A DNA stretch of 64,000 nt from Phormidium ambiguum IAM M-71 (GTDB taxonomy: Bacteria > Cyanobacteriota > Cyanobacteriia > Cyanobacteriales > Aerosakkonemataceae), in contig NZ_MRCE01000004.1 of NCBI RefSeq assembly GCF_001904725.1, positions 232,226-296,225 on the forward strand, written 5' to 3'. Made by a program: the position numbers and the translations under genes. Positions 54,688 to 62,927 of this stretch are shown piece after piece (positions within the stretch are counted from its first letter, which is position 1; the number at the start of each line of letters is the position of its first letter). The notes under the pieces are model-generated. The model saw only the letters and a program-made list of their open reading frames with translations, was not told where the DNA came from and made no database searches.

Positions 54688-57057
54688 TTACTGCCGTGCC
54701 ATTGCCACTCTCAGCCGTTCTTCTGGGTCAATGAAGTGATCGTGGTCATCCTTACCTACGTCAAGCTGTACCCAGTGAATTTTGCCTGTGAACTTGCTGC
54801 TATGGGCAGTGTAATCGGGACTGACGGTAGTACCTGATTCATAGCCGATGTCAGTAGTCTCGTCTGCTGAGAAAATCATGGCTTGGGTTGCCTCGACTCG
54901 CCCGCTACCCACTGATTGACCGTCATAGTACAGGGTGACATTGCCGCCCTTGCCTATACCGCCGCCATCGTAGGCAAACTCCATGCGTACCTGATGTTTT
55001 CCTTGAGGGATGGAAGATGTGGCTTCGGTAGGAAACTCATGGATGCCCAGCACGTTATAGGTAAACTTGAGCTTACCGTCCTTGGTATAAACACTCCAAC
55101 CGCCAAACCTCCCACCCTGAGCAACGATCACGCCGTTGGCGGGTTTGTCTTTCACCTCGATTTCGGCGGTGATGGAGAAGGATTTGTTTTTAATGTTGAT
55201 GACGCTGTTTTCAGATAAGCGTCCCATTCCAGCGAAGAAGATTTGCGAGTTACCGTGAACGAGTGAGGGTCTTCCAGCAGTAGTCGGATCGACCCGCTCC
55301 ATTTGGCGATCGTCCAGAGGCAAAACATTATACTTCACTGCCTCAATTAAAAACTGACGTTGTAATTCGCGCAATTTATCCGGCATCTGTTGTGAGAGAT
55401 CGTGAGCTTGCGACCAATCTTTGCTGCCGTCGTACAGTTCCCAAACGTCTTCATCGAAGGGTACCATCTTTTGTCCTACCATCACCCAAGGAGTACGATG
55501 CTTGGTGATAGCACTCCAGCCTTTGTAGTAAATGCCCCGGTTGCCAAACATCTCGAAGTACTGCACATCATGCTGTTCGGGAGCATTGGCATCGTTGAAA
55601 CTGTAGACCATGCTGGTGCCTTCGTAGGGGCTTTGCAGTACGCCGTTGACCATCGTTGGCTCAGGGATACTTGCAATCTCCAGAACTGTTGGTGCAACAT
55701 CAATTACATGACTGAACTGGTTGCGAATGCCACCTTTTTCCTGAATCGCTTTGGGATAGCGAACGATCGTACCATTCCGAGTCCCGCCCCAATGGGAAGC
55801 AACCTGCTTTGTCCATTGGTAGGGTGTATCCATCGCCCAAGCCCAACCGACAGCATAGTGGTTGTACGAGTCGGGCGAGCCAAAATCATCTAGTTTCGAC
55901 AACATAAACTCAGGCGTTTCCAAGGATGCCATGCCGTTGAAATTCGCCATTTCGTTAAATGCGCCCTGGTGGGTGCCTTCAGCAGATGCGCCGTTGTCAC
56001 CGATGATGACGTAAATGAGTGTGTCATCCAGAATCTCTAGATCTTCTAAAGCTTGGATGATTCGTCCAACGTGATAGTCAGTATGTTCCAAGAATGCTGC
56101 ATATACTTCCATCTCCCGTTCCAGCACGGGCTTCAGTTTGGGGTCCATGTCATCCCAGGCGGGAATTTCGGCATGGCGCGGCGTGAGATCTGCATCTGGG
56201 CTAATCACTCCCAGTTCTTTCTGTTTGGCGAAGGTGATTTCTCGCTGTTTGTCCCAACCATGAGCAAATTTGCCTTTATACTTTTCGATCCACTCCTTCG
56301 GTACATGGTGGGGCGCGTGGCAGGCTCCGGGAGCGAAGTACATGAAGAAGGGTTTATCGGGCATTAGGGCTTTTTGCTGACTCACCCAAGCGATCGCTTT
56401 ATCTGCTAAATCTTCGGTGAGGTGGTAGCCGTCTTCGGGGGTTGCCGGGGGTTCGATCGGGATTGTCCCTTCATACAAAGCGGGGTCCCATTGATTGTTC
56501 TCACCACCAATAAAACCGTAGAAATATTCAAACCCACCACCACCTGTGGGCCAAGCATCAAAGGGCCCCATTGGTGAAGTTTGCCACACGGGGACTTCAT
56601 GGCACTTACCAAACATTGATGTTGAGTAGCCATTCAGCTTTAGAGTCAATGCCAGGGGTGCTTTAGTATTGGGACGCACAGAGCATTGACCGGGGGCAGC
56701 AGTAGCGGTTTCGGTAATGTTGCCCATGCCGACTGAGTGATGGTTGCGTCCGGTTAGCAAGGCTTGTCTGGTAGGAGCACACAGCGCAGTGGTGTGAAAG
56801 CGGGTATATTTTAGTCCCTCCGCTGCCAGTTTCTCAAAGGTGGGCGTGTTGCAAGGGCCACCAAAGGCACTGGAAGCCCCAAATCCTACATCGTCGAGCA
56901 GGACGATCAGCACGTTGGGCGCACCTGCTGGCGGACGCAAATCTCGAATTGGGGGATAGTGGGTGTCGGGGTTCTTGGCATCGTAGGTGGTTAAGCCAAA
57001 GTGGGTTTGGTCAGGAATTGGCAAAATTTGACGTTGAACCTTGTCGTTTTGTGACAT
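54688..57057 (-). CDS. Cys-type arylsulfatase
   Basis: About 789 aa from the ATG at 57057, which has AGGAG 9 nt upstream. A start at 57090 would add 11 residues. The sulfatase signature TALCAPTRQALLTGRNHHSV carries the C-x-P-x-R motif whose Cys becomes formylglycine. Metal-binding NVLIVLLDDVGFGASSAFGG and the later YVIIGDNGASAEG are present. The C-terminal 200 residues form a beta-sandwich (GRFGGWSVYTKDGKLKFTYN). It hydrolyses aryl or alkyl sulfate esters to release sulfate. No signal peptide is seen, so it is probably cytoplasmic. It is first in the GC-richer operon and needs a maturase; one is encoded at 46152-47423. Confidence 0.93.
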   Translation of the reverse strand: MSQNDKVQRQILPIPDQTHFGLTTYDAKNPDTHYPPIRDLRPPAGAPNVLIVLLDDVGFGASSAFGGPCNTPTFEKLAAEGLKYTRFHTTALCAPTRQALLTGRNHHSVGMGNITETATAAPGQCSVRPNTKAPLALTLKLNGYSTSMFGKCHEVPVWQTSPMGPFDAWPTGGGGFEYFYGFIGGENNQWDPALYEGTIPIEPPATPEDGYHLTEDLADKAIAWVSQQKALMPDKPFFMYFAPGACHAPHHVPKEWIEKYKGKFAHGWDKQREITFAKQKELGVISPDADLTPRHAEIPAWDDMDPKLKPVLEREMEVYAAFLEHTDYHVGRIIQALEDLEILDDTLIYVIIGDNGASAEGTHQGAFNEMANFNGMASLETPEFMLSKLDDFGSPDSYNHYAVGWAWAMDTPYQWTKQVASHWGGTRNGTIVRYPKAIQEKGGIRNQFSHVIDVAPTVLEIASIPEPTMVNGVLQSPYEGTSMVYSFNDANAPEQHDVQYFEMFGNRGIYYKGWSAITKHRTPWVMVGQKMVPFDEDVWELYDGSKDWSQAHDLSQQMPDKLRELQRQFLIEAVKYNVLPLDDRQMERVDPTTAGRPSLVHGNSQIFFAGMGRLSENSVINIKNKSFSITAEIEVKDKPANGVIVAQGGRFGGWSVYTKDGKLKFTYNVLGIHEFPTEATSSIPQGKHQVRMEFAYDGGGIGKGGNVTLYYDGQSVGSGRVEATQAMIFSADETTDIGYESGTTVSPDYTAHSSKFTGKIHWVQLDVGKDDHDHFIDPEERLRVAMARQ

Positions 57058-57117
57058 TTGGAATCTCCTATTGTGACTTTCTGAATTCACTTAAAAACAG
57101 AAATGGCAGATGCTAAG

Positions 57118-57264
57118 CTAAGGCTTTGCGATCGCTTCCAACACTGCAATCTGAGCGTCTTGGGGAAGCGTTTCTAAATCAGTTTTGGTATGATTCAACT
57201 TAGTTTCAATTGCTGTCAATTGCTGAGGCAAAAATTCACAAAGTTGAGCAAATTTTGGCTCCAT
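57118..57264 (-). CDS. Possible small protein between symporter and sulfatase genes
   Basis: An ATG-to-TAG frame of 48 codons (MEPKFAQLCEFLPQQLTAIE and so on, ending AIAKP). It is charged, probably helical, and has normal-looking codon use including a HIP1-like GCGATCGC. No ribosome site is visible. It may be a real small protein or the end of a degraded gene marking the right border of the inserted operon. Confidence 0.35.
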   Translation of the reverse strand: MEPKFAQLCEFLPQQLTAIETKLNHTKTDLETLPQDAQIAVLEAIAKP

Positions 57265-57308
57265 TAGTGGAAGTTGTTCAAAGATAAATTTGCTGGAACT
57301 TTGCCAAA

Positions 57309-58781
57309 CTAAAAGCTTTTTTCATCTGCAACTAAGTTTCGTTTACGCCAAGTTGTATAAGGAATGGAAACGATCGCAGCAATCAAAGCATAAGTAATCA
57401 GGGTGTTAATAATTCCACCTTTGACATAATCCAAGTTTGGGAAGTTCAAGGTGACAAGTAAAAGCGCTAATCCAGCATTGCGAGTAACTGTTGCATAAGC
57501 TAGAACAGTTTGATTTTCTACATGAGATCCACCCAAGAAATGACCGCACGCTAGGGAAGCAATAGCGATCGAACCCATTGCCAAATAAGCGGGAAATCCG
57601 GCATTGACCACTTTCTCTAGGGAGACAACGAGTAAGACAATTGCTAGCAGCAACAGCAGAAATTTGGCAATTTTAGTCATGGGTTCTAACAGGTCTTCTG
57701 CTACTTTGGGAGCATATTGAGCCAATAGAACTCCTAATCCCATTGGTAACACCTGAGCAAAAAAGATTTGTTTAGCAATTTCATCTGGTGATAACCATGC
57801 TTGGTTGGGATAAAACTGCGCCAGAATTACAGCAATTAAGGGAATACTAAAAATTGCTAAAACGCATACTGCGAATTGTAGACTGGCAACAAATTTTACA
57901 TTTCCGCCTGCTTTTATACTCTTAAATGGAATCATTGGTGCGCCGGGACAAGCTATCATTGCTCCAATACCAATGCGTTCTGGTACTGTTAAACCGGGAA
58001 TAAATAGGGCTAATATTGCGAATAAGGGAACTGCAACAAATACTGAAAATAGCGATCGCAAAAGTAGAGATGGTTGCTTCCATAACCAAACTACATCCTC
58101 AAACGTCCAATGAATTCCCATTGAAAACATCAAGGCAAAGAGGGTTAGTTTGGCATAGTTGCTAAATAAAGTTCCGATCAACTCACGGGTGGGATTGGGT
58201 GGTTCAGATTGATCGGAGATGCCTGGAATCTGACGAGCAATCTCAATCTGGTTACTGACTTGTTGATAGACTACAGTTCCCCCCTGCAAAATGATTAATT
58301 TTGAAAAGCCTTGGGGGTTAATAGTAACAGTAAATTGTTGATTTCCTATTGTGGCAATGTATTTCGTTTGGTCTTTTTTCGGGTTGTTTGCTGGAGTAAT
58401 GGAGACTGGAACTTTATTTAATTTTTGTGTTTGGTTGGCTTTGTCATAAATATTGAGATAAGCTCGATCTCCTTCTCGAAATACTCTGACTGCATAGCGA
58501 TCGTTTTGGAACAATAAAGCTGTATCTGAGGTTGGGATTTGAGAAGATGCAGGTGAAGTGATTGAGGTAGGTTGAGCCGAAGTTGGAACTGGAGACTGCG
58601 CTATAAGTTCCTGAGCACAAGCTTTCTGATTTATTGCTGAATCAGGGTTAGTTATGGCAGAAGATGCGATCGTCAATGAGTGCAGTGTCCCAACCAAAAT
58701 CATTGTGAAAACAGCAAGAAAAGTTATCAGAAAACCCTTGCTAGAAGCTTTTTTACAAATAAGATGCGACTTGAAGAACAT
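57309..58781 (-). CDS. Bile acid:sodium symporter family transporter with an extra periplasmic domain
   Basis: A 490-aa protein. A signal-like helix (about 17-40) and a Ser/Pro-rich linker are followed by a beta-rich domain (about 85-180: LFQNDRYAVRVFREGDRAYL, TIGNQQFTVTINPQGFSKLI). Residues about 205-480 are the ten-helix BASS transporter (LFALMFSMGIHWTFEDVVWL, IGIGAMIACPGAPMIPFKSI, GHFLGGSHVENQTVLAYATV). The N-terminal domain is unusual for this family. It probably transports an organic anion, possibly a sulfated or sulfonated compound given the neighbours (inferred). A CGGAG site supports the start. It carries promoter module copy B. Confidence 0.87.
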   Translation of the reverse strand: MFFKSHLICKKASSKGFLITFLAVFTMILVGTLHSLTIASSAITNPDSAINQKACAQELIAQSPVPTSAQPTSITSPASSQIPTSDTALLFQNDRYAVRVFREGDRAYLNIYDKANQTQKLNKVPVSITPANNPKKDQTKYIATIGNQQFTVTINPQGFSKLIILQGGTVVYQQVSNQIEIARQIPGISDQSEPPNPTRELIGTLFSNYAKLTLFALMFSMGIHWTFEDVVWLWKQPSLLLRSLFSVFVAVPLFAILALFIPGLTVPERIGIGAMIACPGAPMIPFKSIKAGGNVKFVASLQFAVCVLAIFSIPLIAVILAQFYPNQAWLSPDEIAKQIFFAQVLPMGLGVLLAQYAPKVAEDLLEPMTKIAKFLLLLLAIVLLVVSLEKVVNAGFPAYLAMGSIAIASLACGHFLGGSHVENQTVLAYATVTRNAGLALLLVTLNFPNLDYVKGGIINTLITYALIAAIVSIPYTTWRKRNLVADEKSF

Positions 58782-58829
58782 AAATTTGCTCCGAGATTGT
58801 CTGTTTGATCGGACAAATTAGGGTAACAA

Positions 58830-58902
58830 GCTCATTCCTACCTAAAGCACATCTTAAATTTATGAACAAGTACAGCCCAAGTTCTTGTCATTTCATGCCA
58901 AA
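58830..58902 (-). promoter_or_regulatory. 73-bp promoter module, copy B (symporter)
   Basis: About 85% identical by hand alignment to 49319-49391. On the minus strand the box is followed by TTGGGC, 17 nt and TTAAGAT. Confidence 0.75.
58882..58900 (-). promoter_or_regulatory. AraC-type box upstream of the symporter
   Basis: TTCTTGTCATTTCATGCCA on the plus strand, identical to the grrP box. It lies 100 nt from the symporter start. Confidence 0.75.
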
Positions 58903-59006
58903 CTTTTGGAGAAAGTAGAGAAATTCTGAGAAAAATCTATCAAAACAGTAAAATATAGCACCTATTTTTTGAACCGTCTGATATTTTTGAAGATTTATGA
59001 CAATTT

Positions 59007-59025
59007 TTTTTGTCACTTGATGCCA
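59007..59025 (+). promoter_or_regulatory. AraC-type box upstream of AraC regulator 1 (opposite orientation)
   Basis: TTTTTGTCACTTGATGCCA is a weaker match (16 of 19) in the opposite orientation relative to the plus-strand gene. It may serve autoregulation, or looping with the symporter box 107 nt away. Confidence 0.6.
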
Positions 59026-59130
59026 ATGCTATATTTTTACGAAAGAAGAAAAAATGAATTCAGATTTCTACATCTACCCAAGTAAATAACTTTTTTTAAC
59101 AACTGTCATTTATCTGTCTTTCTAATATTT

Positions 59131-60138
59131 ATGAAATTCATACCTCTCGTTCGATCGAGTGCAGTTTTGCCATTTGTTAAATTTCTCAATCATATTGGCG
59201 CACCCAGCGAGCGTTACTTAAAACAAGCACATTTACCGATTTTTAACCTAGAAAATTCAGAGAATCTAGTCTCTTTAACTCAAGCTCTTGCTTTTCTGGA
59301 ACTAGTTACTCGAAAGGAAGGAATCAAAAATCTGGGGTTCATGGTCGGTCAAAAAACTTCAATTCCTCAGTTTGGTAATTTAGGTTTATTGGTATCTCAA
59401 TCGCTGACACTGCATGACGCGCTTTGTAAGCTTTTTAAGCTCCATAGTACGTTGAATTCTGGCGAAAAAATTTGGCTAACTGAAGACAATAACTACCTTT
59501 GGCTAAACCATCAATATACTATTCCCGATCATATTTATGCTGAACAGGGAATAGGTTTCGCGCTCGCAATGTACATCAATATCATTGGTTTAGCAGCTGG
59601 ATCAAATTGGCAGCCCGATCGACTCTATTTACAAGGCAGTAAAAACAAATTTTTTTTGCAGCTAGATTGTTTATCTAATACTCAGATTTACTTCCACCAA
59701 CCCAACAATGCTTTTCGTTTCTCCAAAGATTTGTTGAGTAAACCTTTAATTCGCTCAAAGATACCTTTTACTTCTCACAATGTAGAAGAAGATTTAAAGT
59801 TAACAGCCCCTAGTACTAATTTTACTGATTCACTCCGTCAATTAATTTTGCTCCTTTTACCTGAAGGTTATCCTACTCTTCCCATTGCCGCAGAAGCAGC
59901 AGGTACAAGCATTCGCACTTTTCAAAGGCTATTGGAAAAAAGTAATCTTAACTACTCACAGTTAGTTGAACAAGTCAGATTTGACCAAGCGGTACATCTG
60001 CTGAAAAACCCAACTAATCAGATGATTAATATAGGATTTGATTTAGGTTATACCGATGCTGCTAATTTCACGAGGGCATTTAAGCGATGGACAGGTGTTT
60101 CACCTCGTCAATTTCGTAACTTGCATTTGCAGTCTTGA
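59131..60138 (+). CDS. AraC-family regulator 1 (OruR/ArgR-like)
   Basis: A 335-aa protein. Residues about 20-210 fit the long ligand-binding N-domain (Arabinose_bd class; LGFMVGQKTSIPQFGNLGLL). The C-terminal AraC DNA-binding domain has two helix-turn-helix units (IAAEAAGTSIRTFQRLLEKS, IGFDLGYTDAANFTRAFKRW, TGVSPRQFRN). It is about one-third similar to the next gene by eye. Six copies of a shared TGTCA-N5-TGCCA box nearby are its most likely targets. Confidence 0.9.
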   Translation: MKFIPLVRSSAVLPFVKFLNHIGAPSERYLKQAHLPIFNLENSENLVSLTQALAFLELVTRKEGIKNLGFMVGQKTSIPQFGNLGLLVSQSLTLHDALCKLFKLHSTLNSGEKIWLTEDNNYLWLNHQYTIPDHIYAEQGIGFALAMYINIIGLAAGSNWQPDRLYLQGSKNKFFLQLDCLSNTQIYFHQPNNAFRFSKDLLSKPLIRSKIPFTSHNVEEDLKLTAPSTNFTDSLRQLILLLLPEGYPTLPIAAEAAGTSIRTFQRLLEKSNLNYSQLVEQVRFDQAVHLLKNPTNQMINIGFDLGYTDAANFTRAFKRWTGVSPRQFRNLHLQS

Positions 60139-60147
60139 AGAGCTAAG

Positions 60148-60166
60148 TGGCATTGAATGACAAGAC
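60148..60166 (-). promoter_or_regulatory. AraC-type box upstream of AraC regulator 2
   Basis: The minus strand reads GTCTTGTCATTCAATGCCA (16 of 19 to consensus). Toward the plus-strand gene it reads TGGCA-N5-TGACA, the same orientation as the boxes of the grrP, MscS, barrel and symporter genes, with TATAGT about 23 nt beyond. Confidence 0.65.
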
Positions 60167-60228
60167 AGAAGAGAACAGGTTGATTTCAATATAGTTAAAC
60201 TGTTTATTCCGAAACACAAAGAACTGCC

Positions 60229-61239
60229 ATGATCCACATTCCCTTAATTCGGGCGAATGTTATACATGGAGTCATTAGTCTTCTTCAGCAGCTAGATGCA
60301 CCTACTGAGTCTCTTCTTGCAGAAGCAAAATTGCCACCATCTATACTCCATGAACCAGAAGCATTACTTCCCCTGAAACAGATTCTACAATTTATTGAGA
60401 ATACTGCTCTGACTGAGGGGGTGGAACATTTTGGGCTATTGGCTGGACAAAAGGTACAAATTGCCAATCTGGGTGCATTAGGACGATTACTCTGTCATTC
60501 ACTGACTTTATACGATGCGGTTAATACTCTAATTCGTTTAGTACCTAGCTATAATTCTGGCGATCGCATTTGGTTAAATGAACAAGGAGAAAATGTATGG
60601 CTATGCCGAAGGTTCATTAATAAGTTTGAAACCGATTATCCCCAAGCTATTCATTATTCTTTGATGTTACTAATTCGTCTAATTCAATTGGGCGCAGGTT
60701 CATGTTGGATGCCAAGGGAAATTCATCTGACAACTGCTCCTTCATGGGGGTTGACTAAAATTGAATTATTTGCAAATACAAAGATTCTATTCGATCGAGA
60801 TGAAACTGCGATCGTTGTGCCAAAGAATTTACTGAGTTTACCCTTACAGAACTTTGACAAGTACGACGAACAACAACGGAATCAAGATTATGTAACTTTA
60901 TATTCATCTGCTCGATCGACAAATTTCCCTACGCTGATCAGACAAATTATTGGCATTGAATTGAAACACGGGTATCCGAAAATTCAATCTACCGCAGAGA
61001 CTCTAGGAATCAGTGTTCGTAGTTTTCAACGACAATTGAATAAATGTAATTTAACTTATTCTCATTTGGTGGAACAAGTTCGTTTTGAGCGTGCAACTCA
61101 ACTTCTGCGCGACCCAACAAATAAGGTAACTGATATTGCTGCCAAGATTGGTTACAAAGATGTTGGTAACTTTACACGAGCATTCAAACGTTGGGCAGGT
61201 GTTTCACCTAGACACCACATTCCGCACTTCAAAAAGTAG
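60229..61239 (+). CDS. AraC-family regulator 2 (OruR/ArgR-like)
   Basis: A 336-aa paralogue of the preceding gene. It has the same long N-terminal ligand domain (FGLLAGQKVQIANLGALGRL) and C-terminal two-HTH domain (TAETLGISVRSFQRQLNKCN, IAAKIGYKDVGNFTRAFKRW, AGVSPRHHIPH). The recognition helices of the two proteins are very similar, so they may bind the same boxes and respond to different ligands. A box lies in its own 5' region, suggesting feedback or cross-control. Confidence 0.9.
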   Translation: MIHIPLIRANVIHGVISLLQQLDAPTESLLAEAKLPPSILHEPEALLPLKQILQFIENTALTEGVEHFGLLAGQKVQIANLGALGRLLCHSLTLYDAVNTLIRLVPSYNSGDRIWLNEQGENVWLCRRFINKFETDYPQAIHYSLMLLIRLIQLGAGSCWMPREIHLTTAPSWGLTKIELFANTKILFDRDETAIVVPKNLLSLPLQNFDKYDEQQRNQDYVTLYSSARSTNFPTLIRQIIGIELKHGYPKIQSTAETLGISVRSFQRQLNKCNLTYSHLVEQVRFERATQLLRDPTNKVTDIAAKIGYKDVGNFTRAFKRWAGVSPRHHIPHFKK

Positions 61240-61351
61240 TAGACCCAGATTTCGCTTTTGGGGTTAGCTAAGGATTTTTTTGATTTTAACTAAGGTGAAT
61301 CGCGTCTAATAGAGAAATTCTCCCAATCAGCCTCAGTCTAACAACTGAATT

Positions 61352-62218
61352 TTATTTGAATATGAACGGAGAATTTTTCTTGGCTGTAACTAAAAAAACC
61401 TGTCTTGTACCGGGAACATTGCGAGATGGTGGACACTCACTATAACGCCCAAAGTTAGCACCTTCTTCCCCTGGTTGAACTACGGTGGCATCCCAACCAT
61501 AATTTTGCAATAAATTCTCTGGTCGATCGCTCCCAAATTGCCAATGTCGTAACACTCGTCCGCGATCGCTTTCTCTAGCTTTTTCCCCAATTTCTACTGA
61601 TTTCACGCTAACAAAATCAGCAGCCAAAAAACTACCATCAACACTAAGCTCGGAAATCGTTTGCAACAGTTTTAAAACAGCAATTTCCGGTAAATACATT
61701 AACACTCCTTCAAGTAACCAAATTGAAGGATTGGTAACAGAAAACCCCTGACTTAATAAACTCTCGCTCCAATTATCTGTTAAATCAGCTTTGATAACAG
61801 AGCGAATACATTTAGCAGGTACATCTTGGAGAATTGAATTTTTATAATCTAAAACTTCCGATCGATCGACTTCATAAACGCGAGTTCCTTTACACCAAGG
61901 TAAGCGAAATGCTCTAGCATCCATACCTGCGCCTAAGATTACCACCTGTGATGATAACAATTGCGCTGACATCAAAAAGTCATCATAAAAGCGAGTACGT
62001 ACAGCAATAAACCTAGTGCGTTTGGCTTTGATTTGAGTTAAATTGTCCCCTAGTTTTTGCCATCTTTCTAACAAAACCGGAATTTCATCTGCTGCTAATT
62101 TATCGGCAAAAGGATCGTCAAATAAGCGATCGCTTCTCTGATGTTCGATCGCTCTTTTAGCCGCAACAATTAAAGCGGTGTGTGATATAGCTTTTTGAGT
62201 GCGATCGTCTGACAACAT
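61352..62218 (-). CDS. Class I SAM-dependent methyltransferase (LCM/TIGR00027 family)
   Basis: About 288 aa from the ATG at 62218. A start at 62320 would add 34 hydrophobic residues before the family's usual beginning (SHTALIVAAKRAIEHQRSDR, LFDDPFADKLAA). The SAM-binding motif is SQVVILGAGMDARAFRLPW, then VYEVDRSEVLDYKN and WLLEGVLMYLPE. These are typical of leucine-carboxyl-methyltransferase-like enzymes. The acceptor is unknown, as for most bacterial members, often secondary-metabolism O-methyltransferases. Confidence 0.9.
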   Translation of the reverse strand: MLSDDRTQKAISHTALIVAAKRAIEHQRSDRLFDDPFADKLAADEIPVLLERWQKLGDNLTQIKAKRTRFIAVRTRFYDDFLMSAQLLSSQVVILGAGMDARAFRLPWCKGTRVYEVDRSEVLDYKNSILQDVPAKCIRSVIKADLTDNWSESLLSQGFSVTNPSIWLLEGVLMYLPEIAVLKLLQTISELSVDGSFLAADFVSVKSVEIGEKARESDRGRVLRHWQFGSDRPENLLQNYGWDATVVQPGEEGANFGRYSECPPSRNVPGTRQVFLVTAKKNSPFIFK

Positions 62219-62396
62219 TATCTTTGTTATTTGAATCTTTAGTTTAAAAAGAACCTTTACCGATCTCAGAGTGATAGGCAAAGGATAGCCAAAAAGCAAC
62301 TGATAAGCAAAAAAAATCACTCCAAAGATGCCATCATCCCCAGAGTGAATGCTTTTATATCTTTAGCCAGAAATGTTTCTGGCTATTTCTCAAATA

Positions 62397-62470
62397 TCGG
62401 AGCGACACGATTTGAACGTGCGACCCCCACTACCCCAAAGTGGTGCGCTACCAAGCTGCGCTACGCCCCG
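62397..62470 (-). tRNA. tRNA-Pro (GGG)
   Basis: The 74-nt cloverleaf reads on the minus strand. The acceptor arms are CGGGGCG and CGCTCCG with discriminator A. The D-loop is AGCTTGGTA, and the anticodon stem CCACT/AGTGG encloses TTGGGGT (anticodon GGG). The T-loop is GTTCAAAT. CCA is not encoded. Confidence 0.93.
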
Positions 62471-62516
62471 ATTTCATTTTGCTTATCTAGTGTAACACAA
62501 CTAAAAGAATCTGCAA

Positions 62517-62888
62517 CTAAAAAACTTGGAAAGTTTGAATTGCTTGCAATAAGTGGGGAACTGCTTCTGCTGACCAACTGCCTTCGCAACGGCGACCGGA
62601 GTTTAGCATCAAGTGGAGGCTGTAAGAGTGGGGATAACCTTCCACTTCCAGCCAAATTAAGTCGGTTTCGGCTTCAGTAGCTATTCTTTCTTCGTCCATT
62701 AACTCACTCGCAATTTGTTTCATTGTGGCGGCTAATTGCGCGAACAATCGGCAAAAATCGTTTAATTCTGCTTCTGTGAGTTCGATCGCCCAATCATCCC
62801 CACCCAGCAAACCCTGAAACTCCTCAGCATTGGGGTTCCAACCAAGTCGCCAACCTTCACCACTTTTCATCAATTTGTCATTAGTCAT
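62517..62888 (-). CDS. DUF1818 protein
   Basis: A 123-aa protein. GWRLGWNPNAEEFQGLLGGD, DDWAIELTEAELNDFCRLFA and LIWLEVEGYPHSYSLHLMLN match DUF1818, a small family found almost only in cyanobacteria, of unknown function. An internal ATG at residue 7 (62870) is an alternative start, since residues 1-6 fall within a dispersed GTCATTGGTC-type repeat. Confidence 0.87.
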   Translation of the reverse strand: MTNDKLMKSGEGWRLGWNPNAEEFQGLLGGDDWAIELTEAELNDFCRLFAQLAATMKQIASELMDEERIATEAETDLIWLEVEGYPHSYSLHLMLNSGRRCEGSWSAEAVPHLLQAIQTFQVF

Positions 62889-62927
62889 TGGTCTTTTGTT
62901 ATTTGCGATCGATCGTGAAAATCCTAG

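Larger units (their letters stand above)
58782..59130. other. Divergent promoter region, symporter and AraC regulator 1
   Basis: These 349 bp contain no ORF. They hold the 73-bp promoter module of the symporter (58830-58902) and two AraC-type boxes, at 58882-58900 and 59007-59025. A/T-rich otherwise. Confidence 0.75.

Noticed and set aside
55402..55893. 163-aa plus-strand frame inside the arylsulfatase gene
   Set aside because: It is antisense to a conserved sulfatase region, with no motif or ribosome site.
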